A DNA stretch of 64,000 bases from Bathynomus jamesi (GCA_023014485.1 JAJOZX010000999.1:1000899-1064898), one strand, 5' to 3'. Positions 31,986 through 43,336 are shown, numbered from the stretch's first letter. Made by a program: numbers and translations. The notes: generated from the sequence alone by a model not told the origin.

Positions 31986-32571
31986 ATGGGTTTTGACAGT
32001 GACTGTAGAGTTTGTAAAAAGGAAGTTAAGAGTAAAGATAGAGCTATTGCATGTGATAGCTGTGATGACTGGTATCACGTAAGCTGTAGAGGCCTTACAA
32101 ATGATATATATAAAGGTATAAATGCTGCTTCTAAGCTTAATGTCAACTTGATGTGGTTTTGTGACAAGTGTAGTACTGTAATAAATTTTAATAAGTCCAG
32201 AGGGTCTATTAGTGAGGGAGAGGCCAGACCAACTTAGAGATACTGCAGTTGAGCCTAAATTTAGTGAAGTAGCAGTTCAAGTAAACTTAAATGTCCCTAT
32301 ACCTCATAGTGAGCCCAGACCTAGATATCCTCAGACAATTTCTGGAAATGATGAGTGGACTAAACCTAGGAAAACCTGGAAAGCTAGAATTCAAGAGCTA
32401 AGGAAAAGTGTCCTTATAGAACTAACCAATCAGTTTCATACTTTCTCACTGGTCCAGGATCAAGATGAGAAAGCTGAAGAAAGTAGGCCTATAAAACAAA
32501 ATGTTAGCAATAATAATCCAGACTCATATAAACCCAGGCACTCTAAAGCTATAAGAAAGAAATTTTTATAG
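31986..32571 (+). pseudogene. LINE-A ORF1 N-terminal part, PHD finger
   Basis: Met at 31986 begins MGFDSDCRVCKKEVKSKDRA, then CDSCDDWYHVSCRGL and WFCDKCS. This is a PHD zinc finger (C-x2-C ... C-x2-C ... H-x2-C ... C-x2-C), common at the start of CR1-type ORF1 proteins, where it may bind nucleic acid or protein partners. After a frame change near 32210 a charged linker follows (WKARIQELRKSVLIEL). The frame is cut at 32572 by the inverted LINE fragment. Confidence 0.85.
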
Positions 32572-32612
32572 TGGGCACACTAGGGGCCACTTTGGCCCAT
32601 CGAGGTGGCTCC

Positions 32613-33435
32613 CAGGGCTGTGGAGTCGGAGTCGGAAGCAATTTTGGTGGTGCTGGAGTCGGTAAAAATGTACCGACTCCGACTCCGACCCCGACCCCGA
32701 CCTCAATATAAATTTTAATAAAATATGTTTTTGTGTGATATATCACTGGCAGCTATGGTGGTTAAACCACTTAAATAATAATAAACAATGTTTTCCATTT
32801 CAGACACTAATGCCATTAATTCATTTTTTCTTTTCAGATAATATTTTTTATTTTTAATGCTTATTTAATTTCAAGTTTTTTCTAAATTTCATAAGTTTTT
32901 AACTTTCAAGTCTAAAACCCCTTTCACAATGGCAAAGACACTTCCAACAAAGTCTGCAGTTTTTGAATATTTTACAATAACCACAGATGGGAAACATTTC
33001 GTGTGTCAGTGTATGATAGATGATGATGATGATGAAAAATTATGTGAAGCAAAAATCAGTGGTTTTACTGGCTCTGATAAAAATGCACCAACCAGAGCAT
33101 CAAATTTGAAAAGATATTTGCAGTGTTTCCATCCCAAAATTTTAGAAGTTGTCATTGAGAAAGATAGTAATAAAAACCTTCCAACTACTTCAAAGTTAAC
33201 AAAAGATCAGAGATCTACTGAACGACAAGCACCACTTACAAGATTCTTTACTACAGACAAAGTTACCGTAACAATGACCACAGATGATGATGCTTCATGT
33301 GGTGGTGATGAAATGCCTCTTGTGTAATTATCATCATAGCAGATTTAGAATTAATATACCTTCGGAGTCGGAGTCGGATAGACAAAAAATTGAGGAGTCG
33401 GAGTCGGTTTTTTATGTGCCGACTCCACAGCCCTG
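32613..33435 (+). mobile_element. hAT element with GAGTCG ends and a BED-finger gene start
   Basis: The 8-bp duplication GTGGCTCC lies at 32605-32612 and 33436-33443. Ends are CAGGGCTGTGGAGTCGG and its inverse. Subterminal GAGTCG/CGACTC repeats are at 32624-32700 and 33365-33425. The plus frame 32929-33327 reads AVFEYFTITTDGKHFVCQCM, CEAKISGF and RASNLKRYLQCFHPKI, a BED-type zinc finger (C-x-C ... H), then an acidic tail and stop. The rest of the transposase is deleted. It links the GAGTCG repeats directly to a hAT-type protein. Confidence 0.92.
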
Positions 33436-33486
33436 GTGGCTCCACTATGTAAAAACTGCCTGTACATTGGCAACAACCAATTTTTA

Positions 33487-33626
33487 CAAAACTAATTAGG
33501 TATCAATTTAAAACTATTTAGGTATCAATTTAAAACTAATTAGGTATCAATTTAAAACTAATTAGGTATCAATTTAAAACTAATTAGGTATCAATTTAAA
33601 ACTAATTAGGTATCAATTTAAAACTA
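33487..33626 (+). repeat. 22-bp tandem repeat AATTAGGTATCAATTTAAAACT
   Basis: About six near-identical copies. In the LINE-A 3' region (46265-46285) only one related unit is present, so the array grew after insertion. Confidence 0.9.
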
Positions 33627-34045
33627 AAGATAGAATCTCTGGATCCAGAGGATCAAGTCATAATAGACTACTATCCACAAATATGTTACACTCTATATCT
33701 ATTTATAACCAACATGTAAATATATCAGATCCAAAGAATCCAGTCAATTTCATTACGGTACCCATCAATACCAGTACCTTGCCAACCAAAAATAAGTCAC
33801 GGTCCATATCAATTGCGGACCAAGTCACAATTTACAACCATATACATTACAATATGTATACTTAGGAGGAAAAGTGTAGGTGTGGCTGTAAAGACTGTAC
33901 AGTAATGTAGAAATGTGTGTGCACCCATTTTGGGTCTCCCATTTAAAGGTGTGTTTGGGGCAAGTGAAGATCATGAGTTTTTCAATACCTCACAGTACCA
34001 TGGGGGCCACCGCTCGGCAGAGGAATCTCTTTAAATGGGGTGTTT

Positions 34046-35145
34046 GAACCAGCATCCATTATAGGTGATTCAAGTGAAGGGCCTAGTATCTAAATTACCT
34101 AGAGGTAGCATAGCTTACTGTTATCCAGGTGCAGGGATAAATAGAATTAGTGATAAAATTATAGAAAAAGGATCTGGTATTGACCTAACTGTATCAAAGA
34201 ATATGGTTATACATGTAGGTGGAAATGATATAAAGGGTAAGCACTCCGAAGAAATCATGGAGTCATATAAATGGCTATTAACAAAGTTAAAGGAACGGAG
34301 ACCTAACCTTAAAACATCTATCACAGGTATAATTCCCAGGATACATGAGAATAATAAGTGGTACTCACCAGTGGCGACTCGTGGTATAAATGTATGGGGG
34401 TGCGATTTCATAAAATTGTACGACAACACGGACTCACAATAGGCTAGTGCGAATCCAACTGCCGCTCACAAGAGTACTTGTATTAACATATGCGGCTATG
34501 CCAGACGTACAATTCTAGTTAATTACAAATAAGTAATAATTTCAATAAAATACATATAAATGGTTTATATCATTATTACTGAAGTAACTATTAGTAAAAA
34601 TAAAGTTGTTATAAAAAAAATTCGCGATTGTACTTATATTTTCATTACAACAGTAAAATATAATTTATATTTACTTGAGCGAAAAATCTATCGCTCCATT
34701 CGGCTGCAATATTATTTTGTATTGAAACAGCAAGCAGTACGCTGTTTGAAGCTATGCTATAAGTTTAGAATATTATGTACTGTATGAAGGCTTACTCAAA
34801 ATGCTTCATGAATCATGATATGCCACATGAATTTTTAAAATATATTTCAAGAATATTTAGTTTAATATCTTAAAATTAATATATTTTTTATCTGTTAAAT
34901 TAATATTTATCGTTTCAAGCAAGGGGGAGCGACCGCTCCATCGCTCCTATACGCCAGTCGCCACTGGTACTCACAAGCATTATATATAAATAGTAGGCTT
35001 AAGACACTATGTCAGAGCATGGAAATTACATATATTGAACTGTGGAATAAATTAAAAAAAAAAAAAACGTTCTATAACAGAGATGGAATTCACCTTAATA
35101 GTAAAGGGACTGATTTACTATCAAAGATTCTATTATATAATTGAC
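34046..35145 (+). pseudogene. LINE-A ORF1 C-terminal part, SGNH-type esterase, split by a hAT
   Basis: The frame reads ASIIGDSSEGPS (G-D-S nucleophile block), then GSIAYCYPGAGINRISDKI, NMVIHVGGNDIKG (G-G-N-D block) and RRPNLKTSITGIIPR. It is interrupted at 34369 by a hAT and resumes at 34975 as ALYINSRLKTL, MEITYIELWNKL and DGIHLNSKGTDLLSKIL, holding the D-x-x-H pair. These are the four SGNH hydrolase blocks found in CR1-type ORF1 proteins, where the enzyme is thought to help at membranes or lipids. The Ser, Asn, Asp and His positions are all still present. Confidence 0.88.
34369..34966. mobile_element. non-autonomous hAT, 598 bp
   Basis: The 8-bp duplication GTACTCAC lies at 34361-34368 and 34967-34974. 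Ends are CAGTGGCGACT and its inverse. AT-rich interior, no gene. Unlike the others it lacks a clear subterminal array, though 'gcgaccgctccatcgctcc' lies near the right end. Confidence 0.93.
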
Positions 35146-36450
35146 TAAAAACCAAAGGAATAGGCCAAATTAGTACAAATACCAATACTCTTGGTAACAA
35201 TAAACTAATAAAAAATATAATCAAAACTCAAAAGAAAAAAGTCAACAAAGAAAGTAAGAGAGATGCAAATAATATACCATCACAGAACAAGAACCAGACT
35301 AAATTACAAGCAAAATATTCCAAGGGTTCTTTGTCATTTTTCTATGTAAATGCAAGAAGTATCCAAGATAAAATAAATGAATTTAAGGCATACATAGGTA
35401 TTGAAAATCCTGATGTTATGATTGTCACTGAAATTTGGACAAAATTCAGTACGATACCAAATAGTCTATTTAGTGAGAGATAAAACCATTACTTATGAAA
35501 TTGATGGCTATGAACTCTTTTATTATGAATGTAAATATTCAGAGGGTGGTGGAGTATTTATTTATGCCAAGACAAATCTGAATCCAGTTGAAGTTACTCC
35601 GTTAAAGAGGAAATAGTTGAATCTGTATGGATAGATATTGGGCATAAAAATGCCAGGAAAATCAGGATAGGGGGTATTTATAGACCACCTGAGGGATGTT
35701 CACTTGGAGGAATCCCCAAAAGTAGAGAAGAAAATAAGTATGTAGAAAATAAACTTATTGATGAAATAAATAAAGCAATGACAAGCAATATTATTATTGT
35801 TGGAGATTTCAGTTATAGGATTATAGGCAGAAAGTAATGACCAGAAAGTAATGACTACTAACCCAGTTAGTAAAGGAGCCAACCAGGGCTGATGCCATTC
35901 TAGACTTAATTCTAACAAATAATCCAGATACCTTCCAGGATGTCTCGGTTTCAGAAACACTAGGTTCAGGTGATTATTGTATCCTTCAGTTTAATATTGT
36001 TTGTAATTCAAGACCTAGTGAAAATAAAGTAGTCTAAGTTCCAGATTTTAAAAGAGGAAATATAAATGGACTAGTAAATGATCTGTGTCTAATAAATTGG
36101 ACAGATATTCTACAGCCTGAACAGACAGTAACTAGTATGTGGGAAAAATTTAAAGTATAATAATGAACATACAAAGGAAGCATATCCCACAGTGTAAAAT
36201 CAGAACTGGAAAAAATAAAAAAAACCTTGGATAAACTGCAATGTAAAAAGAGCAATCAGAGAAAAAACAAAAGCATTTCATAAATTCAAAAGAACTAAAA
36301 ATGGCATAGACTCCGTAATATATAAAAGTAAAAGAAGCATTTGCAAGAAAGCAATCAGAGATAGCAACTGAGACCTGGAAAAAAGCCTACTTAGCCAAGA
36401 ATTCAAAAAACAATCCTAAGAAGTTTTTCAGTCACTTCAATTTGAAAAGT
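35146..36450 (+). pseudogene. LINE-A ORF2 start: apurinic-type endonuclease and linker
   Basis: Frames read SFFYVNARSIQDKINEF (N-A-R-S start), DVMIVTEIWTKF (E of T-E-T-W), FYYECKYSEGGGVFIYAK, VWIDIGHKNARKIRIGGIYR, NIIIVGDFSYRI (G-D-F-N block) and DAILDLILTNNPD with SGDYCIL (in place of S-D-H). It nicks target DNA to start reverse transcription. A linker with YKSKRSICKKAIRD follows. At least four frame changes or stops occur. The frame is lost near 36450 where unrelated sequence begins. Confidence 0.82.
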
Positions 36451-36928
36451 AGAGTGAAAAAGAAAATTGGCCCCCTCCATATAGATCTACAGAAGCTAAG
36501 GCTAACAAAGACCCTAAGATCCACTCTAAGGTCAGCCCGAGAGAAAGGAAAGAGTAGGGGGTTAAGAGAAGACAATAAGGGGTTAAGTAAGGAGGAACAC
36601 CTATCACTTGTGGGTTAACATTCAATCAGAAAAAGAGAAAAAGAGAAAAAAGACTCACCATCATCATCTGCCAGCCACTGCCGACAAGTCAGAAAAATAG
36701 TTGGAGAGAATAGGAAAGGGGTGAAAAATGAAAAGAAGTAAAATAAGAATGTGTTTGCATGGTTTGTAAGCAGTCTTAACTCACTGTCATACCATGCAAA
36801 CATGCAAGAAAAGAGAGTGACAGACATGCAAAGTAAGGAGAGTATAAGAAAAAAAAAAGTAGGTAAAGTTAAACAAAAAGTGGGTTAGTTTACACTATGA
36901 GCTACATCTATGTTTGTGTTAGTCTAAT
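36451..36928. other. purine-rich unidentified insertion
   Basis: GA-rich plus strand ('agaaaaagagaaaaagag') with an internal inverted pair 'gtgtttgcatggtttg' / 'ataccatgcaaacatgc' (36750-36805). No frame. It lies between the LINE-A linker and the poly(T) end of CR1-B. It may be another repeat whose limits I cannot set. Confidence 0.4.
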
Positions 36929-37048
36929 TTTTTTTTTTTTTATTGCTGGCATCACAGGCTGGCATGTCACAAGCTGGCATTAATCATCAACAGACTCATC
37001 CTCGACCACCACCCCCAGAGCTCCTGTTGCTAATTTTTTTATTTTATT

Positions 37049-38715
37049 TTAAACAACGTTAATATTTTTAAAATGTCTGTCAAGACGGTTCTTAAACATA
37101 TTAACGCTGGTAGAGTTCACGATGGATGCGGGAAGATTATTCCATTTATCAATTACTTTAAACGTAAAGAAGTTTTTAGCGATATTAGTAATGAAACGTC
37201 TGCCACGCAACTTAAATCCGTTATTATGAGTATTACTATTATCAAAAGTGAACAATTTGTCAAAATTTACATTATCGATGTTATTAATGATTTTGAAAAC
37301 TTCAAGAAGCTTCCCCCTTAATCTCCTAGTTTTGAGTGAATACAGGTCTAACTCTTTAATCCTATCTTCATAAGGCTTGTTGAGCAATGATGGAATTAGT
37401 TTCGTGGCACGACGCTGAACCCTTTCTAACCTATCAATATCTTCACGCAAGTATGGGCACCAAAACTGAATGGCATATTCTAAATGAGGCCTGACTAGGG
37501 ACTTGTAAAGGGGCAATATAATATCCTTCGATTTAAATTCGAAATTACGCGCTATGAAGCCTAACATCCTATTAGCTTTTGCGCAAGACTCCAGGCACTG
37601 GTTCCTAACCTTTAAATCCTTAGATACACGTACGCCTAAATCTACTTCCTCGTCAATGCTTGCTAACTCCCTATCATCCATTGTGTGCGTGTAATTATTG
37701 TTACGAGAACCTATATGCAAAACTTTATATTTGTCTACGTTAAATTGCATCTGCCACTTATCCATCCACGCCATAATCCTATTTACATCATCTTGGAGCC
37801 TATTTCTATCATCCTCATTAACAACCTTACTGCCTATTTTAGTATTGTCTGCAAATTTTGACACGTTACTAGTCAATCCTACATCTGTCATTAATGTAAA
37901 TTACGAATAGCAATGGGCCTAACACTGAACCCTGTGGGACACTGCTACCTACATCCAACCACCCCGATTCACTCCCATTAACTATGACCCTCTGCCTCCT
38001 AGCACAAAGCCATTCTTCTAACCAGTTAGCTACCTGACTGTGTATACCATGCGCTTTGACCTTCGCAATTAATCTTCTATGTGGAACTGTATCGAACGCC
38101 TTTTTAAAATCTAAATAAATAACGTCAGCTGCTCTATGCCTATCGTATTTGCGCACTATTTCGTTATAAAATTCTAACAAATTAGTTAAACAAGACCTAT
38201 GGCGTCGAAACCCATGCTGACTACTATTAATCAAATCTCTACTTTCTAAGTGATTGATGATACAATCCCTAACTATGGATTCCAAAAGTTTACTGATAAT
38301 TGACGTTAAGATAATGGGCCTATAATTGCTAGCTACTGCATGGTTGCTTTTTTTAAAAATAGGCGTGACGTTAGCTAATTTGAAGTCTTCAGGAATAATC
38401 CCCATTTCGAGTGACTGATTAAAAAATCTTCGTTAAGGGGTCTACGATAACATTTTTCAAATCTTTCAAATGTGTGGGATAAAAAATGTCAGGGCCTGGA
38501 GCCTTGCTAACTTTTAGCCTATCGATATAATGCGCAATCTCACCCTCATAAACAGTTATTTCATCCAAAATAGTCTCGCTACTAAATGGAATGATATTGT
38601 CGATGTCAGGGACATTATTTACGTCTTCTACGGTAAAAACTGTTTCAAAAAAGTTATTGAAAATACCCGCTATTGCCTGAGCGTCAGAAGCCAAAGTGCC
38701 ATTAACATCCACTAG
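37049..38715 (-). pseudogene. CR1-B reverse transcriptase
   Basis: Leftward frames: KAPGPDIFYPTHLKDL, ANVTPIFKKSNHAVASNYRP, SQHGFRRHRSCLTNLLEFYN, ADVIYLDFKKAFDTVPHRRL (first Asp), SVPQGSVLGPLLFVIYINDR, then the next frame with SKFADNTKIGSKV (F-A-D-N where F-A-D-D is usual), MQFNVDKYKVLHIGS, LGVRVSKDLKV, FIARNFEFKSKDIILPLYKS and LVRPHLEYAIQFWCPY to the end. It copies its RNA at the nicked target. The frame changes near 38410 and 37890, and the D-to-N change in the active-site box would disable it. Confidence 0.9.
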
Positions 38716-39213
38716 AGGGCCTATATTATCTTTTATCAGCTTACGATTATTAATGTATTCAAAACTTTTTTGGATTATGTTTACTATCTGCAGCTATAAG
38801 TATCTCTAAATTACGCTTAGCATTCCTAACTGATCTTTTAACCTGATGTCTAAGCTAGATATATCTATTAAAGTTAGCTGCTGTGCCATTGCGCTTATTA
38901 AGTCATTATGCTCTTTTATGAATTTGCCTATTTCCCTAGTCCACCACTTCAGCCTACCATTATTTCTAGCTTGCTTGGGCCTATGAGGAATAAACTCCCT
39001 TTCAATATTCCTAAAACTTTCTTTAAACACCACCCAATGCAAATTTGTGTCATTACCCATAAATAAGTTATCCCAGTCCACTACTTTCATCCTATCCGCA
39101 AAACTATCAAAATTAGCCCTACGAAAATCAGGAACTTCTATTACGTTACTATCCTTAATGTTTTCTATCAATAACTTAAACTGAAGAATTTGATAATCAC
39201 TACATCCTAAACT

Positions 39214-39738
39214 CTAGCCTACTTCTAAACCTTCGACTATATTCTCACCGTTCGTCATCACCAAATCTAAAATATTATCACCATGCGTTGGTTTGGTAAC
39301 CATCTGTCGTAAAAAGTTATCTTCCATAAACTCGATATCTTCCATAAACTCGATTAATCTCAAACACTCCTCATTACCAGTAAAAGTCTCATAATTAACA
39401 TTAGGGCAGTTAAAGTCTCCGATAATTATACTATTCCAATTGTCAATAAAGTTACCAAGAAGCGAGTAAAATCTAATATCAGTGTCAAAGGGTTGAACGG
39501 GAGGTCTATAAACAACAACAAAATTAAAACTAATACTACGCGCCCTAGCTTCAACACATATCGCATTAATTGCTGCTGGAAAATCTAACAACCTCGATAG
39601 CCCTAAGGGAATTACGAATGTACAGCAAAGCGCTGCCACTAAACCTATGTAACCTATCATTAGTAAAGAGTTTAAAACCCAGTATATCAAGTATCCCCAA
39701 CAAGTCATGGTATTTAACCAAGTTTCAGTGATAGCAAC
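39214..39738 (-). pseudogene. CR1-B endonuclease, main part
   Basis: From the hAT edge leftward: VAITETWLN (E of the T-E-T-W block), SFNFVVVYRPPVQPFD, DNWNSIIIGDFNCPNVNYET (G-D-F-N) and KPTHGDNILDLVMTN. Its N-terminal piece (YCNAHSIRNKLNQFKAIIYS, then NYDMV) is at 42990-43070. Joining the two ends of the hAT target site gives a continuous DMVAITETW. A duplicated 'actcgatatcttccataa' (39328-39356) inserts a repeated EFMEDI. Confidence 0.88.
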
Positions 39739-40047
39739 CAGGGTTGTGGAGTCAGTCCAAAATTTTCCGACTCCAACTCCACACATTGTAAAAATTTGAC
39801 TCCGACTCCACACATTGTAAAAAATCTAAAAATCCGACTCTGACTCCTCACATTTTAAATATACGACTCCGACTCCTCTAGTGTTTCACTCTATAATTAT
39901 CATAATAATAAGACATTTCATCACCACCACATGAATCGTCAGGTTACTCTCTAGGATAAGGGAACATTCAAATATTAAGAAGGATATTGACTTGTAGATA
40001 TTATCATATTAAGGGATTTTTATTTTTTCCAATAATATATATATATA

Positions 40048-42734
40048 TTAGGGTGTCCCAGCCGCACATGTGAAAATAAAAATTTGCAAGAGTCAAATCG
40101 CACACCCCTTTAATTAATTACACGTGAAGAAAGGAAAAAAATGGGCGAAATTTCATTGGCCTATTAGGAGGGGAAGGGTCCCCTCATTGACCTTGTTTAT
40201 TCGACCCTATATGAACAAACGTAAATGCTCAGCATTAATCATTCTAGAATGGAAGAATGAAATGTAAATTCTTTCTAATGACTAAATTAAAGGAAATTGA
40301 AATTCTTCCTAATGGCACATTTCGTTTCGGGGGACAGAGGATCTTTTTGTCTGCTGAGGGGAACTGCTGGCGGTGGTATTCGACGACTTGGTACACGAGC
40401 TGCCATTCCTCCTCGTTTTTTATCAGGCCCTCGTTGAAATCTTCCGCCAGTTTCACCGCCCGTTCTGCCACGTCGTTCACAGACTTCAACGATGGTGCAC
40501 ATCCTTCGAGATCTTTGGGGGTTTTTGGAACCGGCAGCTTCAGGTAATGAAAAAGGTTTTGAGTCCTTTTCGTGACCAAGGTGCTCAAATCTGACCGCCT
40601 CACGGTCAAGACACACTTTCCCTCCAGCCGACGCAGATCTTTTGGGTTTTCAGTCTTCTTGTGCAGGTTTTGGAGCATGGCCGTCTTCTCTGCATCGGTG
40701 GTTTTGGAGGAGAACATAGCGAGTCCGGCTAAATCTTCGCTTAGGTACCAGAGGTGGCCCCGGAATTTCGTCAATGCGGCGGTACCTACATCATGATCCA
40801 CCGCCTTGTACCACTCTAGGTCCTCCAACAGCTCCAGGTCATTGACGGGCGCGTCCGCTGTCAATGGAGCCTCGAACCACCTCTGGAGGTAGATGATGAC
40901 AGCAAAGACGTTTATCCTGCGTAGTGACCGGACCTCGTGAGCGGTCAGGCGGAATTGGCTTCAGAAGATGAACATCTTAAGACAGTAAATGCCTTTGGCC
41001 ATCCACCTGGCCCGGTGGTATGCTCCAGGACGATTGTACCAGAGATCTCGTTTGCCATGACCATCGAGGAAGACCAGAGCGAGGATCAGGAACTCCCGGT
41101 AATCGTCTCTTGGGTGGCCAACTTCAAGCTGGTCTTCAATGAAGTGGACAATCTGCTCTTTTTTCAACGCCACCCATTCCGAAAGGATGTGGCTTGGGCC
41201 ATCGCCGTTGAACGGAGAAGCCTGCTTCTGGTCGATGAACTCCCATTGGGATTTGAAGCGAGCGAACAGCGCAATTTCGGGGCCAGAAGACCTGAAGAAC
41301 AGGTCAAAGACTGAGGTGATTACCAATTCCATCATGTGGTGTCTGCAAGCCAGGAAAAGAACGCGGCAGTCCATTTGGTTCTGGATAATCGTACAAGCGC
41401 CGCTGTGAATACCGGTATTCGCCGCTGTTGTGTCGAAGCAGAGACTGGCAATCCATGGTTGAACTTGTGGCCAATCGTCCAGCACCTTCAGAATAGCTCC
41501 AGCCATCCGCTGTCCCGTGCTGTCAGGGATTTTTGGGATCGCCAACAACTTCTCAAGATTCTTCCCGCTGACCAGCAATGGTATGCGATCCGATTTCCCT
41601 CCATCCGAATCAGGGAGGAGTTTGCCATCAAAGTGGACGACAAGCGGCGTATCAGGATTGAACTCGGTCTTGATTCCGGCTGCCAAGTTCTTCCTGGACT
41701 TCTGCTGTGAACGGTGAAGACTTGATTTGGACAAGGTGACCGAGGATAACTCAACTCCCGCGGCAGCGAGTGCTGGAGCCACAATGTGCATCGCTTGGTG
41801 TACTGAGGTTCCAGTTCGATCCAGGGCTGCAGCAAAATTTGGATATTGGATGATCCTCCTTGCCGACACTTGGCCGTCCTTGGGAGTGGATCGAGGAGCC
41901 AAAGGACCAGGAGAGGAATATTGGACATCATCATTGGATGCTTCGGCCATGGACTCCGAAGAAGAAGAAGACCCACTTTTCACCGTTCCTTTTGCTTGCA
42001 GTGAGTCCATCTCTTCGCGGCTTTTCTTCTTCCTCTTCTCTTCAGCTGCTCTGCGTTTCTCCCGCTCCGCTGCCCTGTGAGCAAACTCCAGGTCCTCTCC
42101 TCTGATGTACATCTTCCGCACGGTTCGCTGGTCATTCAGAAAGTCTCGATCTTCGGGGACTTTGATGGTTTCATGGCATTGGCATGAGCTGTTTCGAACA
42201 GTGTATTCAGGTTGGCTTGGAATCCCTTTTCCCGCTCCAGTTGCTTCTCTCCCCCACGGTTTCGGTTTCTGGCAACCTTCTCATAGTCTGTGGAGAGGGC
42301 CTTGATTCTCTCGACGCACTTGGGCTTGTGGGAGGTTGGAATAGATGCCCGAGCCCACACCGCCATAACCTCATCAGCTACCACATTGGCAGCTTCCGCC
42401 GTGGACATTTTTTCTTCCGAGTGAAGAACAACAGACGTCGAAGAACATCTCCCACTGTCGGGAGTTGACACAGCATTTCCAGGGGTTCATTTCGCAACAC
42501 CCCCACCAACCACACAGTCTCCTGCTTTCTTGTATCCATAACCTGAAAAGAAATATGCTACAATTAGTATAAGGTAGAGAGTAGCCATTCAGCAATAGTA
42601 AACATGGTTTGAGGGGACCCTTAAAATTAAAGAACACGAATGAAATTCATCTTGCTGGCATGTTTTCACGAGTGGAAGAAATTAGGGGGGTGTGCATGAC
42701 AAACTTCAGGAACAAAAAAAATTGGGACACTCTA

Positions 42735-42735
<1 letters not shown>
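40048..42735 (-). mobile_element. element K: GC-rich DNA transposon-like insertion
   Basis: Ends TTAGGGTGTCCCA and the inverse of TTAGAGTGTCCCA lie in a (TA)n tract. A second matching block, GCACACCCC, is inside both ends (40110-40118 and 42690-42700). Base composition is clearly richer in GC than the surroundings. It carries one long gene on the minus strand and no other elements. Target duplication cannot be read in the TA run. Confidence 0.75.
40244..42471 (-). pseudogene. element K transposase-like gene, one stop and one frameshift
   Basis: Start Met 42471. The N-terminal part (AANVVADEVMAVWARASIPT, then a basic linker) ends by a frame slip near 42165. The main part (to 40961) has a coiled, Lys/Arg/Glu-rich segment (AEREKRRAAEEKRKKKSREE) and a core: PLVVHFDGKLLPD, WIASLCFDTTAANTGIHSGA, RVLFLACRHHMMELVITSVF and RPGAYHRARWMAKGIYCLKM. 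A TGA at about 40961 (a CGA-to-TGA type change) is followed by QFRLTAHEVRSLRRINVFAV and a C-terminal domain to 40244. FDGK, C-x-D-x-T-x2-N-T-G, H-H and H-x-A-R-W are shared with T1 and T2. A nuclease-like transposase is likely. I cannot name the family. Few lesions suggest recent activity. Confidence 0.75.
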
Positions 42736-42774
<39 letters not shown>

Positions 42775-43336
42775 GAAAAAGATTCTCTTAAACATAATTA
42801 AGGTCTAACCAGTAGTAGTCCTACTTAAAATTGAATAACCCTTCTTAACCTAGTGGCTATAACCAGGGTTGTGGAGTCGGTCCAAAATTTTCCGACTCCG
42901 ACTCCACACATTGTAAAAATTCGACTCCACGACTCCACGACTCCACGACTCCACGACTCCACGACTCCCCGACTCTCCGACTCCACAACCATATCGTAGT
43001 TGCTGGAATAAATTATCGCCTTAAATTGATTTAATTTATTTCTAATACTATGCGCGTTACAATAAAAGACATTTAAGTTATTTTTTACCATGGGCCCACA
43101 TTTTAAACTATTTTTCACATTGGGCCCATGTTCCCTGGACCCACAAAGTTTAAAGAAGGCTTTGACCTATATGGCTTTTGCACGTTTTTGTCTATTAGCC
43201 TACCTAGCCTAGCATTACCTATTTCATTAAAATGTACCCAATCTTTAAGAAGGCTAGGATCACTGAATTTGGACCACAGCTTTACGAAGGGTACATTTTC
43301 CTCAGCACAAATCTCTTCTAATTTATTATTCAAAAA

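Larger units (their letters stand above)
32572..34045 (-). mobile_element. inverted LINE 3' end inside LINE-A ORF1
   Basis: The sequence 'tagtgggcacactaggggcc' at 32572 onward and 'accgctcggcagaggaatctc' near 34010 are the reverse complement of 46374-45850 in the LINE-A 3' region. So a second, truncated copy of the same family landed in ORF1 in reverse. The ORF1 frame resumes at 34046. It contains a hAT (32613-33435) and a 22-bp tandem repeat. Confidence 0.82.
39739..42990. mobile_element. hAT-derived GAGTCG element, carrying element K
   Basis: The left edge is CAGGGTTGTGGAGTC after ATAGCAAC (39731-39738). The right edge is CCACAACC, without CCTG or the duplication. Arrays of CGACTC lie at 39768-39870 and 42890-42980. 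The interior matches the 16296-17060 element in reverse ('ggttactctctaggataagg', 'ccagtagtagtcctacttaa'). It is split by K at a (TA)n tract. No own gene. Confidence 0.85.
36929..43336 (-). mobile_element. CR1-B: CR1-type LINE inserted in LINE-A
   Basis: Reverse orientation with an A-tail at about 36929-36942. Coding leftward: the end of ORF1 (LNNKLEEICAEENVPFVKLW, DWVHFNEIGNARLGRL, the D-x-x-H esterase block, 43336-43150), ORF2 endonuclease (43050-42990 and 39735-39214), linker (39171-38806), and polymerase (38715-37049). It is 5'-truncated in ORF1. The endonuclease is split by the hAT at 39739-42990. 'aatattgtttttgatg' is repeated at 43337-43375, near the 5' junction. It shares motifs with the fragment at 1-660. 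Confidence 0.88.

Noticed and set aside
33487..33626. CRISPR array
   Set aside because: 22-bp head-to-tail repeats with no spacers.
40257..42468. Long plus-strand ORFs (40937-41314, 41336-41710, 41727-42080 and others)
   Set aside because: They are shadows of the GC-rich element K gene on the minus strand, which has clear motifs and a consistent codon pattern.
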